A stretch of 64,000 nucleotides of DNA from a virus, in the IMG/VR virus record IMGVR_UViG_3300042261_001117, positions 25,277 to 89,276 of that record. One strand, 5' to 3'. Position numbers and translations under genes: made by a program. Under the pieces are notes generated by a model. That model ran no database searches. It was not told where the DNA came from and saw only the letters and a program-made list of their open reading frames with translations. Positions 33,610 to 41,706 of the stretch are shown here, one piece after another; within the stretch, counting starts at the first letter, position 1, and each line of letters begins with the position of its first letter.

Positions 33610-33849
33610 CTACTCCTTGAGCGGCACGGCGAACGCGGCCAGCACCTCGGCGATGGAGCGGTCGACGACGTCCGGTGAGCCGGACACGTCGCGCAGGTGG
33701 TCAGACCAGCGCCGGACCTCGCGTTCGATGCGCTTGGCGGCTTCCGGCTCAGCGTTCGCCCAAAGTTCGGACAGGTCCACCCCCAGCAGCGCTCTGGACG
33801 CGATTGCTGCTGCAGCGTCTCTGGTTCGCTCGACGGGTCGACCGGACAT
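33610..33849 (-). CDS. Small helical protein, partner of minus-strand regulator
   Basis: 79 aa from the ATG at 33849; a TTG start at 33906 would give 98 aa. Mostly helical (DAAAAIASRALLGVDLSELW, AAKRIEREVRRWSDHLRDV). It ends two bases before the regulator start, so the two are probably co-transcribed. Not recognised. Confidence 0.5.
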   Translation of the reverse strand: MSGRPVERTRDAAAAIASRALLGVDLSELWANAEPEAAKRIEREVRRWSDHLRDVSGSPDVVDRSIAEVLAAFAVPLKE

Positions 33850-33939
33850 GGGCGGTAACGCTTGCGTCGGTGGTTGTTGAACCTTCTTGAATTCTACGGT
33901 CGCCAATCGAAATCAGCAAGGCCGGAACGCCAAACGCAG

Positions 33940-33967
33940 TTGTGAGCGGAAACGAGTGGTGTACAAT
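33940..33967 (+). promoter_or_regulatory. sigma70-like promoter for terminase genes
   Basis: TTGTGA (33940-33945), 16 bp, TACAAT (33962-33967), just before the ribosome site GGCGGAGGG of the gene at 33986. The minus-strand pair starts within 100 bases on the other side. Confidence 0.6.
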
Positions 33968-33985
33968 GAACGGCGGAGGGCGACC

Positions 33986-34651
33986 ATGACCGGCAGACAC
34001 GCAGGACCAGACGGGAAGAAGCGCGCGACCAGCAAGGAGAAGAAGACCTCGCCACGACTTGGCAAGCCTGGGCCGCACATCACCGTCGACCTCGCGCTCT
34101 ACCGCAGGGCGTGGGAGATCTACAAACTGCGGCCGTACCCGAACGCGATCTACGAGGGCATCCCGGAGATCGGGCGCACGTACGCGAAGCAGCTTGTCGA
34201 GCGCGGCGTGCCGGAGATTGGGCTGCCGCCGCTCTCGATCAAGATGCAGGTCGCGATGTCGTTGGCCACGCAGATGGACGTGGACGAGGCCGCGCAGTCG
34301 GTGGCGGTGGGGCGCAAGGCGCTTCGCACCGCGCTGCGCGCGATGCTGCTGCGCATCGATCAGGTGGTGTCGTCGCCGACCGAGCTAGCGCGGCTGTCGC
34401 CCGCCGCGTGCATCGCGCTGATCCCGAAGTCCGTCGAGTTGAACGAGAAGCTGTCGAAGCCGACCGATGAACTGACGATGGACGCGCTGAACCAGTTCAA
34501 CGACGGCGTCACGGACGTGCTGGGAGGCCTGTTCGCGTCGCTCCGCGACATCGCTGCCAAGCGTCTACCCAAGACGCCCGACGCCGCGAAGATGAACGCC
34601 ACCACGCCCGAGCGGCTCGACAAGCTGGAGAAGACCGGGGCCCTCGAATGA
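33986..34651 (+). CDS. terS: Terminase small subunit
   Basis: 221 aa from the ATG at 33986; upstream in-frame codons precede the promoter -10 and are rejected. Basic N-terminus (PDGKKRATSKEKKTSPRLGK), then an HTH-like region (AIYEGIPEIGRTYAKQLVER). The rest is helical with an acidic-to-basic end. It overlaps terL by ATGA, the typical terS-terL order. It should bind the packaging site and load the large subunit. Assignment rests on context plus the HTH. Confidence 0.7.
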   Translation: MTGRHAGPDGKKRATSKEKKTSPRLGKPGPHITVDLALYRRAWEIYKLRPYPNAIYEGIPEIGRTYAKQLVERGVPEIGLPPLSIKMQVAMSLATQMDVDEAAQSVAVGRKALRTALRAMLLRIDQVVSSPTELARLSPAACIALIPKSVELNEKLSKPTDELTMDALNQFNDGVTDVLGGLFASLRDIAAKRLPKTPDAAKMNATTPERLDKLEKTGALE

Positions 34652-36405
34652 AGTCCGCCGCACCTCCGCGCGGCGCCCGGCGACCGCAGGCGTCTCCGTC
34701 GCCGATCATCGTCCCGCGCATCACCGAGCCGCTGCGGGCGGTCGTCCCGCCCGCGGTGCTCCGCCAATCGAAGGAACTCAACCCCGAGCAGCGTACCGCG
34801 CTCAAGACCGCGATCGTGTCGGTGCTCGACGACTGGCTGCGTCCGTACCAGCGCGAGTGGCTGGCGGACACGTCCCAGCACAAGGTGGCCAACTGGTCGC
34901 GCCAGATCGGCAAGAGCGAGGTGATCTCGCTCGAGGCGATTCTTCAGGGCCTCGAGCCGCCGGAGACGATGGAGAAGTGCGAGATCCTCGTCAGCGCCAG
35001 CCAGTCGCAGGCGAACGAGATCATGATGAAGGCCGTGCGCTGGAGCCACATCATCGACGAGATCGCGCGCAAGACGCTGGGCGTCTCGATCTACATGAAC
35101 GGCAAGGGCCCGCAGTCCGCTCACCCGGAGCAGATCTGGTTGTACAATTCCGTGCGCGTCATCACGCTGCCCGCGAACCCGTACTCCGCTGCGGGCTACC
35201 ACGGCGACGTCTTTTGGGATGAGGTCGCCAAGACTCCCCACGATGACCTGATGTGGGACGCGCTGCACCCGATGATCTCCGGCAACAACTACCGCTTCCG
35301 CGCCACCAGCACGCCGTGGGGCGACCAGGGGAAGTACTACGAGATCTGGCACAACCTCCCCGACTGGTCGAAGCACCAAGTCACGATCATCGACGCCGTG
35401 CGCCAGGGCGTCCCGCGCGACCTGGAGTCCATGCGACGCCAGTACGACGCGATCACCTGGGCGCAGAACTACCTGTGCCGATTCCTCTCGTCGCTGACGA
35501 GCGCGTACCCGCGCGACCTGCTGAAGGCTGCGATCGAGTTGTACTCCGACCTGCCGGACCTACCGCGCGCGCCAGCTCCGGGCGTCTGGCCGGACGACGT
35601 GTACGTGACGCTGGGCATCGACATCGGCCGCACCAACGACCGCACCGCGCTGGTGTGGGAGTACGAGTACCCGCAGGGCTGCTACCGCTTTGAGCGCGTG
35701 CGGCAACTGGTCAAGATGCCGTTCGCGCAGCAAGAGCAGGTCATCCGCGAGATCCTGCGCGGCGGCGAAGTTCACAAGTGCCAGATCGACTCGACCGGCA
35801 TCGGCATGCAGATGGCGGAGAACCTCTCGAACGAGTTCCCCGAGATCGTGCGACCGGTGACGTTCACGAACCAGCAGAAGGCGCAGATGGTGCTGGCCAT
35901 GCGCGCGGACTTCGAGCGCGGCGTGCTGGCCATGGTGCCGGACAACGACCTGCTCAGCGACTTCACCTCGGTGCGGCAGGAGATCCTGGAGTCGTCGCGC
36001 ACGGTGCGGTTCGGCAGCGCACGCACCGCCAGCGGGCACGCGGACGGGCACTGGGCGGCAGGCCTCGCGCACGACGCGCAGGTCAACCGCGCGGAGTGGC
36101 AGGTCGGCGACAGCGACGTGGACGAGCCGGTCATCCGGCGTCGGCAGCAGGGCAAGGGCTTCTCGATCGAGACGCCGCTTCCGGTCGATCCGTACTACGG
36201 CGGCATGGGCGGGATGCCGAAGGGCAGCGACATCACCGGCGGCCCGAGCTACGAGGGCGACCTCGACGACCTGTCGATGCTCGACGACGAGACGCTGGAG
36301 ATGAAGCTGCTGGGGCTGGACCCGGACGACTACGACGAGGACCAGGAGAAGCGCACGGCTGGCCGCCGAGCGCAATTGTTCAAAGGCGTTCGCAAAAAGA
36401 GTTGA
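34648..36405 (+). CDS. terL: Terminase large subunit
   Basis: 585 aa. ATPase: Walker A variant RQIGKS (85-90), Walker B VFWDE (D191, E192), and ATSTPWG as the coupling motif. RNase H-like nuclease: D325 in GIDIGRTND, D381 in QIDSTG and D466 in HADGHWAAGLAHD. The R-x-IGKS loop is typical of the Mu gp28-like group. It packages DNA into proheads and cuts concatemers. The C-terminal ~90 residues are acidic and may contact the portal. Confidence 0.95.
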   Translation: MKSAAPPRGARRPQASPSPIIVPRITEPLRAVVPPAVLRQSKELNPEQRTALKTAIVSVLDDWLRPYQREWLADTSQHKVANWSRQIGKSEVISLEAILQGLEPPETMEKCEILVSASQSQANEIMMKAVRWSHIIDEIARKTLGVSIYMNGKGPQSAHPEQIWLYNSVRVITLPANPYSAAGYHGDVFWDEVAKTPHDDLMWDALHPMISGNNYRFRATSTPWGDQGKYYEIWHNLPDWSKHQVTIIDAVRQGVPRDLESMRRQYDAITWAQNYLCRFLSSLTSAYPRDLLKAAIELYSDLPDLPRAPAPGVWPDDVYVTLGIDIGRTNDRTALVWEYEYPQGCYRFERVRQLVKMPFAQQEQVIREILRGGEVHKCQIDSTGIGMQMAENLSNEFPEIVRPVTFTNQQKAQMVLAMRADFERGVLAMVPDNDLLSDFTSVRQEILESSRTVRFGSARTASGHADGHWAAGLAHDAQVNRAEWQVGDSDVDEPVIRRRQQGKGFSIETPLPVDPYYGGMGGMPKGSDITGGPSYEGDLDDLSMLDDETLEMKLLGLDPDDYDEDQEKRTAGRRAQLFKGVRKKS

Positions 36406-36430
36406 CGATCGTGATGGGCCGTCGTAACGT
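36402..36430 (+). promoter_or_regulatory. sigma70-like promoter
   Basis: TTGACG (36402-36407), 17 bp, TAACGT (36425-36430), overlapping the terL stop. It drives the accessory run from 36473. Confidence 0.7.
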
Positions 36431-36472
36431 GGCACCATGACGCGGACGAACCGCGGCGAGAGGGGGTCGACC

Positions 36473-36766
36473 ATGACGAGCTTCATCCGAGCCAAGTACG
36501 AAGGGCGCTGCAGCGACTGCGGGCGCCGCATGCCGGTCGGAACGCTCATCGCGTGGAAGCACGGTGCATCGCGCGAGGTGCGCTGCATCGAGTGCGAGGA
36601 CGTGCGCAGCCGCCAGCCGATGTTCATGGCCCACGCGGATCGCCACGAGCGCGACGACTACTACGCGCGCCGTGCACGCGCGGGCGTCAACCGCGCGCTG
36701 GCCGACGCCCGCCGGAACGAGATCGCCGCGATGACCGCGCAGGCGGTCGCCCACGCGGGTGCGTGA
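36473..36766 (+). CDS. Zinc-ribbon protein
   Basis: 97 aa from the ATG at 36473 (GAGAGGGGG upstream). An in-frame ATG at 36437 lies at the expected transcription start and is rejected. Residues ~10-45 form a zinc ribbon: CSDCGRRMPVG and CIEC, as in small phage treble-clef/ribbon proteins. The rest is basic and helical. Confidence 0.6.
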   Translation: MTSFIRAKYEGRCSDCGRRMPVGTLIAWKHGASREVRCIECEDVRSRQPMFMAHADRHERDDYYARRARAGVNRALADARRNEIAAMTAQAVAHAGA

Positions 36767-37161
36767 TGGAGCGCAAGAAGCACCTCTCCTGGCGCGGCGT
36801 CCTGCGCGAAGCCGCGACGGATATCCTGTCCACGGTGCGCTCGTCGCGCGACTGCGGAGCGCTTGACGAGAGCCGAAGCTACCGGCTGGACTGCAACACC
36901 GCAGATCGCGTGCGCGCTACGCTCGAGGAACTGCTCAACGGACCCATCCAGCGCGTGGGCGACGGCAACGCGACGCTGCTGGTGGCGCTGTCCGAAGCGG
37001 AGGCGGATGCGCTGCTTCGCGCGTACAGACACGCAGAAGCCTCCATCGACTACGACAGAACGAACGCCGCGCAGCACGGGTGGTCGCGTGCTGCCATCCG
37101 CTCGATGACCGGCGCCATCAGCCAGATCTATGACGCCAAGAGGAGGAACGCGCGATGCTGA
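36766..37161 (+). CDS. Unknown protein
   Basis: 131 aa; TGATG overlap. Alpha/beta with a helix ATLLVALSEAEADALLRAYR. Not recognised. Confidence 0.55.
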   Translation: MERKKHLSWRGVLREAATDILSTVRSSRDCGALDESRSYRLDCNTADRVRATLEELLNGPIQRVGDGNATLLVALSEAEADALLRAYRHAEASIDYDRTNAAQHGWSRAAIRSMTGAISQIYDAKRRNARC

Positions 37162-37289
37162 CGATGCAGACGCTCTGCGACCGCCTGTGCGCCACGAAGG
37201 GCGCGGGACGTACCGGGTGGCTTCACCCCGACGACGCCGAGCGCGTCGAGCACCTCGTGTGGTGCTTCAGTGAAGGGCTGGTGGCGTGA
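37155..37289 (+). CDS. Very small unknown protein
   Basis: 44 aa. AGGAGG lies eight bases before the ATG at 37155, inside the end of the previous gene. Its TGA shares one base with the next ATG. Sequence begins MLTMQTLCDRLCATKG. Support is the ribosome site and tight coupling. Confidence 0.45.
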   Translation: MLTMQTLCDRLCATKGAGRTGWLHPDDAERVEHLVWCFSEGLVA

Positions 37290-37642
37290 TGAGGAACGTG
37301 GTGGTCGATTGCGCGCTCGGCGCAGAACTGAACGCACAACTGGAGCAGCTTCGTGTCGCGGCGGCTGCGTGTCTGAAAGCCGCAGCGATGATCGACGCGG
37401 AGGACATCGTCGAACTGGCGCTCACGCACCGCAGCGACGTGGTGATCGGACGTCTGGCGATGGCGATGGACCTGATCTCGGTCGCTGCGGCCCGGCTCGG
37501 CGTCACACAAGCGGTCGCGAACAGCGAGATCCGGTGCAACGAAGACGCGCTGCTGACGGAAGAAGACCTGCAACGCGTCGGGCTGGTGGCCGTGCAGATG
37601 AACGAGAACGGCGACGGGTTCGGTCCGGTGGGCAACGCGTAG
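37289..37642 (+). CDS. Unknown helical protein
   Basis: 117 aa. Helical (ELNAQLEQLRVAAAACLKAA, DVVIGRLAMAMDLISVAAAR). Not recognised. Confidence 0.55.
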   Translation: MRNVVVDCALGAELNAQLEQLRVAAAACLKAAAMIDAEDIVELALTHRSDVVIGRLAMAMDLISVAAARLGVTQAVANSEIRCNEDALLTEEDLQRVGLVAVQMNENGDGFGPVGNA

Positions 37643-37651
37643 GGGGTGGAG

Positions 37652-37792
37652 ATGTTCGACGACCACGGGCGCTACGTGCACGAGGTGAGCGGAGAGATCG
37701 GCGTGCTGCTCACGCGCATGCTGCAGGCTGCGGTGCTGATCGGTGCGTGCGTGATCATGGGCGTCGCCGTGGCCGCGGCGTACGTGGGGTAG
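37652..37792 (+). CDS. Small membrane protein
   Basis: 46 aa. AGGGGGTGGAG precedes the ATG. One hydrophobic helix near the C-terminus (LQAAVLIGACVIMGVAVAAA). Located just upstream of the tRNA gene. Confidence 0.55.
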   Translation: MFDDHGRYVHEVSGEIGVLLTRMLQAAVLIGACVIMGVAVAAAYVG

Positions 37793-37841
37793 GCGATCCG
37801 GCAGTTGGGCGCGTTGGGACGTCGGCGGTCGGGTCGCGCAT

Positions 37842-37914
37842 GGGCCAGTAGCTCAGTTGGGTGAGCGCCACCCTTGCAAGGTGGAGGTCGCCGGTTCAAT
37901 CCCGGTCTGGTCCA
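37842..37914 (+). tRNA. tRNA-Ala (UGC anticodon)
   Basis: 73 bases. Acceptor GGGCCAG pairs with CTGGTCC and includes the G3:U70 wobble, the identity signal for alanyl-tRNA synthetase. The D-loop region is AGCTCAGTTGGGTGAGC. Anticodon stem CCACC/GGTGG encloses CTTGCAA, giving anticodon TGC. The T arm is CCGG-TTCAATC-CCGG. Discriminator is A and the CCA end is not encoded, so the host must add it. It would read GCA and other GCN codons. Confidence 0.93.
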
Positions 37915-37934
37915 CTGCGTTGGAGAGGTAATCG

Positions 37935-38204
37935 ATGGAGTACATCGTTAGAGACGTCACACACAGCCACCGGACGATAGATGTAGGCACGGGCTCGCTG
38001 TCGTTCGACAAGAAGACGCAGGCTGTTCACCTGTTCTCTGACGAGGGACGAGGCCGGTGCGTCGCGCAACTGGATCGAGCCATGGTGACGCAGATGGCGA
38101 CGGCTGGAATCTGGATTGTCGGGTACAAGCCAGACGGAATCGACAAGCATCGACGGCAGCGATTCGTACTGACCGAGTGGTTCTGCGCGTACAAGGAGCA
38201 CTAG
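37935..38204 (+). CDS. Unknown protein
   Basis: 89 aa; GGAGAGG precedes the ATG. Beta-rich start (IDVGTGSLSFDKKTQAVHLF). Somewhat AT-richer than its neighbours. Not recognised. Confidence 0.55.
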   Translation: MEYIVRDVTHSHRTIDVGTGSLSFDKKTQAVHLFSDEGRGRCVAQLDRAMVTQMATAGIWIVGYKPDGIDKHRRQRFVLTEWFCAYKEH

Positions 38205-38207
38205 ACC

Positions 38208-38402
38208 ATGGAGATGCAACTTCGAGAGCCCCGCGGAGCGATCGACCCGCGCTTGACCGAGTCAGAGGAGCGCGAGGTGCTCCGCCGCATGGACGCAGAC
38301 TTTGCGCGGCTGTTCGGCGCTGGCGGTCTGCCGGAGTGCCGGTGCTGCATGCCGGACCCCGCCACGGAAGAACGCATCCAGCGTTTACGGAGCGCGACGT
38401 GA
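38208..38402 (+). CDS. Small unknown protein
   Basis: 64 aa. Helix with DPRLTESEEREVLRRMDADF and a C-terminal CRCCMPDP that may bind metal. Ends in a GTGA overlap. Confidence 0.5.
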   Translation: MEMQLREPRGAIDPRLTESEEREVLRRMDADFARLFGAGGLPECRCCMPDPATEERIQRLRSAT

Positions 38403-38680
38403 CACGACGTCGCCAGCACACCGGCAAGCGCGTCGACAAGGCCAAGACGCTCGCGGCGCACGCGGGCTCTAGACTGCACGAGCGCTACGGGCTCGCGCAC
38501 CGCGACGCGGAGGCCATCGCGCAGTTGATCCGCGACGGGAAGTCGACGCCGGTCGAGAAGCAATCGAACGCCCGGTCTGTCCACGACGTGGTGTACGACG
38601 GCGTGACGATTCGCGTGGTCTATGACCGCGAGCGGAAGTGCTTGATCACCGCGCTGCCGAAGGAGGCGATCGGCTCATGA
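38399..38680 (+). CDS. Small unknown protein
   Basis: 93 aa from a GTG. Basic N-terminus (TRRRQHTGKRVDKAK), then SVHDVVYDGVTIRVVYDRER. The C-terminal part resembles short beta proteins that act on small substrates, but no family is clear. Confidence 0.5.
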   Translation: MTRRRQHTGKRVDKAKTLAAHAGSRLHERYGLAHRDAEAIAQLIRDGKSTPVEKQSNARSVHDVVYDGVTIRVVYDRERKCLITALPKEAIGS

Positions 38681-39276
38681 GCGCTACCGGACGATCTGAC
38701 GTTCGCAGACCGATGGACTGCTACGACACGCCTGACTGGTGCGTCGAGTGGCTGCTCAACTGCCCGGCATTCATAGGAAGCATCTGCGCTGGAGAGACTC
38801 CACGCGTGTGGTGCGACCCGTGCGCTGGCTCGGGCTCGATCGTGGGAGCGGTCAACGCGTGGTCGACGAAGCACCCGGATTGCACGCCGCTTCCGGAGTG
38901 GCTCGCGTGGGACGTGGCGCCCAGGTCGCCGATCGTGCGCGCCCACGACTACCTCGACGCGGCGTTCGATCCTCCGCGCGTCGACGTGCTGTTCACGAAT
39001 CCGCCGTACTCGATGGCGGAGGAGTTCATCCGCAAGGCGGTCACGCACTCGAGCGCGGTGGTGATGCTGCTCCGGCTGCCGTTCCTGGCCAGCCGCAAGC
39101 GGCTGCCGCTGTGGAGCGCGGTCGGAACGCCGGACGTCTACGTGCTGGCGAAGCGCCCGTCGTTCACGGGCGGCGGCACGGACGCGACGGACTACGCGTG
39201 GTTCTCGTGGCCGGTGACTGCTGCGAAGGAGAAAGCCAGCGGGGTGGTTCGCGTTCTTGACGGCTCGTTCGTTTAG
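38677..39276 (+). CDS. DNA adenine-methyltransferase-like protein
   Basis: 199 aa; ATGA overlap. Motif I DPCAGSGS (47-54) and catalytic motif IV NPPY (108-111) in TNPPYSMAEEFI. A following LLRLPFL and PSFTGGGTDATDYAWFSWP are common in small phage adenine methyltransferases of the Dam/NPPY group. It lacks an obvious separate recognition domain and is short, so it may be minimal. Fourth methyltransferase gene in the window. Confidence 0.85.
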   Translation: MSATGRSDVRRPMDCYDTPDWCVEWLLNCPAFIGSICAGETPRVWCDPCAGSGSIVGAVNAWSTKHPDCTPLPEWLAWDVAPRSPIVRAHDYLDAAFDPPRVDVLFTNPPYSMAEEFIRKAVTHSSAVVMLLRLPFLASRKRLPLWSAVGTPDVYVLAKRPSFTGGGTDATDYAWFSWPVTAAKEKASGVVRVLDGSFV

Positions 39277-39334
39277 CGCGACGGTAACGCTGGCGGTTGG
39301 GCGACCGCTGGCGTGGAGCGGAAGGAGCATCTCG

Positions 39335-39583
39335 ATGTGGCGCGGCATCACGCACTCGTGCGGACACCACTGGCATTACGAGCACACGCTCATGAGATCG
39401 GAGCATGGGTACGAACAGGAGCGCGAGACGCTGGCGCGGAGCAGCGACCACCCATGCCCGAAGTGCATCGGGCTCCAGCCGCCGTACCCGTTCAACGGCA
39501 CGGATGAGTTACGGGCGATCGGGACTCCGCTGAGCCTGCACGGTGCGGATGGAGTCGCGATCCCATGGCAGGTGAAGCCATGA
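39335..39583 (+). CDS. Small His/Cys-containing protein
   Basis: 82 aa from the ATG at 39335 preceded by GGAAGGAGC. Contains SCGHHWHYEH and CPKC, probably one zinc site. Not recognised. Confidence 0.55.
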   Translation: MWRGITHSCGHHWHYEHTLMRSEHGYEQERETLARSSDHPCPKCIGLQPPYPFNGTDELRAIGTPLSLHGADGVAIPWQVKP

Positions 39584-40212
39584 AGACCGGCAAGCACCGC
39601 CAGGAGCGCGTCCACGATGGCTTCGGCGACTGGATGCGGAACCGCCGCGAGCACGCGAAGTACGGGCTCCGCGAACTGGCTCGGCTCATGCCCGCGTCTG
39701 CGTCGTACCTGTCGCGGCTCGAGACGGGCAGCGAGACGAGCCCGCCGAGCGAGGAGTTCCTTGATCGCTGGAGCGACTTCGTTGGCGTGCGCGCGTACGA
39801 TGCGTGCTGGCACGCGCGCCGCATTCCGCACAAGATCGCGCGATACCTGACCAGCAAGTGGGACGGTCCAGCGCTGGCCATCGAGAACAACGAACTGCGC
39901 GAGGCGCTGCTGGCGCTCTACCGGCTGCACTGCCCTGCGACGGCTGAAGACAAGCTGCGGTACGACACCGATACCAATGGGTGGAACGCGATGCTGTTCG
40001 GCGTGCTCAAAAGCGCGCAGAAGGTGCTGGGCATCGATCGCGAGGCGGAGTGGAAGGTCATCAACGAGGAGATGGACGCGCTGCAACGCGAAGACGACGA
40101 CGTCGACGAACTCGTTCCAGCGGTCGTTGCGTGCATTGAGTGTCAACACCGCGCCGAGTGCATTGATCGCGGAGTCGATCACGTTTGTCCACCACAGGAG
40201 GATGCAAGATGA
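39580..40212 (+). CDS. XRE-family HTH regulator
   Basis: 210 aa; AGGTGA precedes the ATG, which overlaps the previous stop. Residues ~12-75 are the HTH: WMRNRREHAKYGLRELARLM, ASASYLSRLETGSETSPPSE. The C-terminal two thirds are helical and end with CIECQHRAECIDRGVDHVC, a possible metal site. Likely a phage transcription regulator. Confidence 0.75.
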   Translation: MKTGKHRQERVHDGFGDWMRNRREHAKYGLRELARLMPASASYLSRLETGSETSPPSEEFLDRWSDFVGVRAYDACWHARRIPHKIARYLTSKWDGPALAIENNELREALLALYRLHCPATAEDKLRYDTDTNGWNAMLFGVLKSAQKVLGIDREAEWKVINEEMDALQREDDDVDELVPAVVACIECQHRAECIDRGVDHVCPPQEDAR

Positions 40213-40727
40213 AGATCGAGAAGCTGACGCCGGAGCGGGAAGCGCAGATCGCGGTCTACCGCGATCGGTACTTCGCGCTGGCGACGAGCACGGAGCGTGC
40301 GGACCGCCCGCGAGCGGAAGCAGCGGCGCGCGCCATGGCAGAGATCGCTGGTGTGAAGGTCAACAGCGTCGTGTGGGCGGCGACGCCGCAGGACGGCCAA
40401 CGCGAGTACGAGAATGCGTGGGCCTCGCTGCGGGCCTCGCTGGGGGCCTCGCTGCGGGCCTCGCTGTGGGCCTCGCTGTGGGCCTCGCTGTGGGCCTCGC
40501 TGCGGGACTCGCTGCGGGACAGCGACTGGACTGCATTCTACATCTACGCGCAGGAGCAACTCGCGGTCGTGTACGACGAGCGCAGCGCCAACGTGCTGCG
40601 GCTGCACAACGAAATCGCGGCGTCGTGCTTCGCGCTGTGGATCGCGCCCGGCACGGTCATCCTGTGCGAGCGGCCGACGAAGTGCGAGGTCGTGGGCGGG
40701 AAGCTCGTCAACGTCGAGTGGGAGTGA
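40209..40727 (+). CDS. Protein with tetrapeptide repeat (W/R-A-S-L)
   Basis: 172 aa; ATGA overlap. N-terminal helical domain ending NSVVWAATPQDGQREYENA, then eight tandem tetrapeptides (WASL, RASL, GASL, RDSL) at residues ~71-102, then YIYAQEQLAVVYDERSANVL and a beta-rich end. Proteins with runs of such W/R/G-D/A-S-L/V repeats are widespread in phages and bacteria; the function is unknown. Confidence 0.65.
   Translation: MKIEKLTPEREAQIAVYRDRYFALATSTERADRPRAEAAARAMAEIAGVKVNSVVWAATPQDGQREYENAWASLRASLGASLRASLWASLWASLWASLRDSLRDSDWTAFYIYAQEQLAVVYDERSANVLRLHNEIAASCFALWIAPGTVILCERPTKCEVVGGKLVNVEWE
40419..40526 (+). repeat. 12-bp tandem repeat within coding sequence
   Basis: Eight units of NGGGCCTCGCTG-type sequence in register (40419-40514), then one decayed unit. 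First-base changes (T, C or G) switch Trp, Arg and Gly, giving a repeat prone to slippage in multiples of four codons. Confidence 0.85.
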
Positions 40728-40732
40728 CAACC

Positions 40733-41122
40733 ATGGTGGAGCGCATCCTGTTCGGGCTCGGGAACGGCATGTACGGCGGGCACCGCGGCGGCGTGGTGAT
40801 GGATGGGGAGTGCATGGGGCTGGCAGTCGATCCGCACTGCGACTCATCGGAGTACGGGCTGCACTCTGCGCTTGAGGACGCGGGCTCGTTCGTCGAGTTC
40901 ATGGAGGAGCGGATCGGCGTCAAGGGCATCCGCAGCACGGACGGTGATCCCGGCAGCGGGCTGTGGGTGTACGAGATCGCGGTCGATCAGAACCACGTCG
41001 ATCCGGACGAGTGGACGCACCTGCGCCAGGGCAAGCTGCGACGACCGTCTCCGGACGAACTCGACTTCGTCAGCGGCGGCATCCCGCCGATCGGATGGTC
41101 AGGTAGTTGCTACCGGCTGTAG
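40733..41122 (+). CDS. Unknown protein
   Basis: 129 aa. Contains MDGECMGLAVDPHCDSSEYG and LWVYEIAVDQNHVDPDEWTH. Not recognised. Confidence 0.55.
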   Translation: MVERILFGLGNGMYGGHRGGVVMDGECMGLAVDPHCDSSEYGLHSALEDAGSFVEFMEERIGVKGIRSTDGDPGSGLWVYEIAVDQNHVDPDEWTHLRQGKLRRPSPDELDFVSGGIPPIGWSGSCYRL

Positions 41123-41134
41123 AGGAGGAGAACC

Positions 41135-41704
41135 ATGGACGACGGACGCTACCGCGTCTGCGGTCGGCTCGGAACCACGCCCGCGGACGAGCAGAAGCTG
41201 GCGGTGCAGTTGGAGATCGTCTACTCCGGCACCCACCACTCGGACTGGATGCCCGTCAACCCGAAGCTGATCGCGTTCTTCATGGCGCATCCGCTCGAGA
41301 AGTGGTGGCCGCGCTTCGCCGGAGACGCCACGCTCGACGACGTGGAGCGCGTCTCCAAGCGCATCATGGACCGCGCAGGTCGGTGCCCGTGGCCGATCAC
41401 CGAAGACCTCGCGCGCGGACTGGCCCGCGTGATGACCGAGGTGGTCGTGGCCATCCGCGAACAGGTGTGGGCGGGCGAAGACGCGGAGGACGGCGACTTC
41501 GGGTTCGACGACACAGCGCTCTCGTGGGGCGGCATCCGCATTGGCATCAAGACGGATCAGATCGACGGGATGATCACCATCCCGCTGATCGAACAGCCCG
41601 CCTACGACTTCGACGTGAAGACGGGCGACACGCTGGGCGGGCTGATGGTGGCAGCGAAGGAAGCCGAGGCGCTGCTCCGAAAAGCTCTCGGGCCGGTGAG
41701 GTGA
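41135..41704 (+). CDS. Unknown protein
   Basis: 189 aa; GAGGAGGAG precedes the ATG. Alpha/beta; helical centre (DLARGLARVMTEVVVAIREQ). Not recognised. Confidence 0.55.
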   Translation: MDDGRYRVCGRLGTTPADEQKLAVQLEIVYSGTHHSDWMPVNPKLIAFFMAHPLEKWWPRFAGDATLDDVERVSKRIMDRAGRCPWPITEDLARGLARVMTEVVVAIREQVWAGEDAEDGDFGFDDTALSWGGIRIGIKTDQIDGMITIPLIEQPAYDFDVKTGDTLGGLMVAAKEAEALLRKALGPVR

Positions 41705-41706
41705 GC

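Noticed and set aside
39257-39290. Promoter starting at TTGACG (39257)
   Set aside because: No acceptable -10 hexamer at 15-19 bp; the nearest, TAACGC, is 22 bp away.
40419-40526. CRISPR array
   Set aside because: The units are 12 bp, adjacent and without spacers, and they are read as protein. No cas genes were seen.
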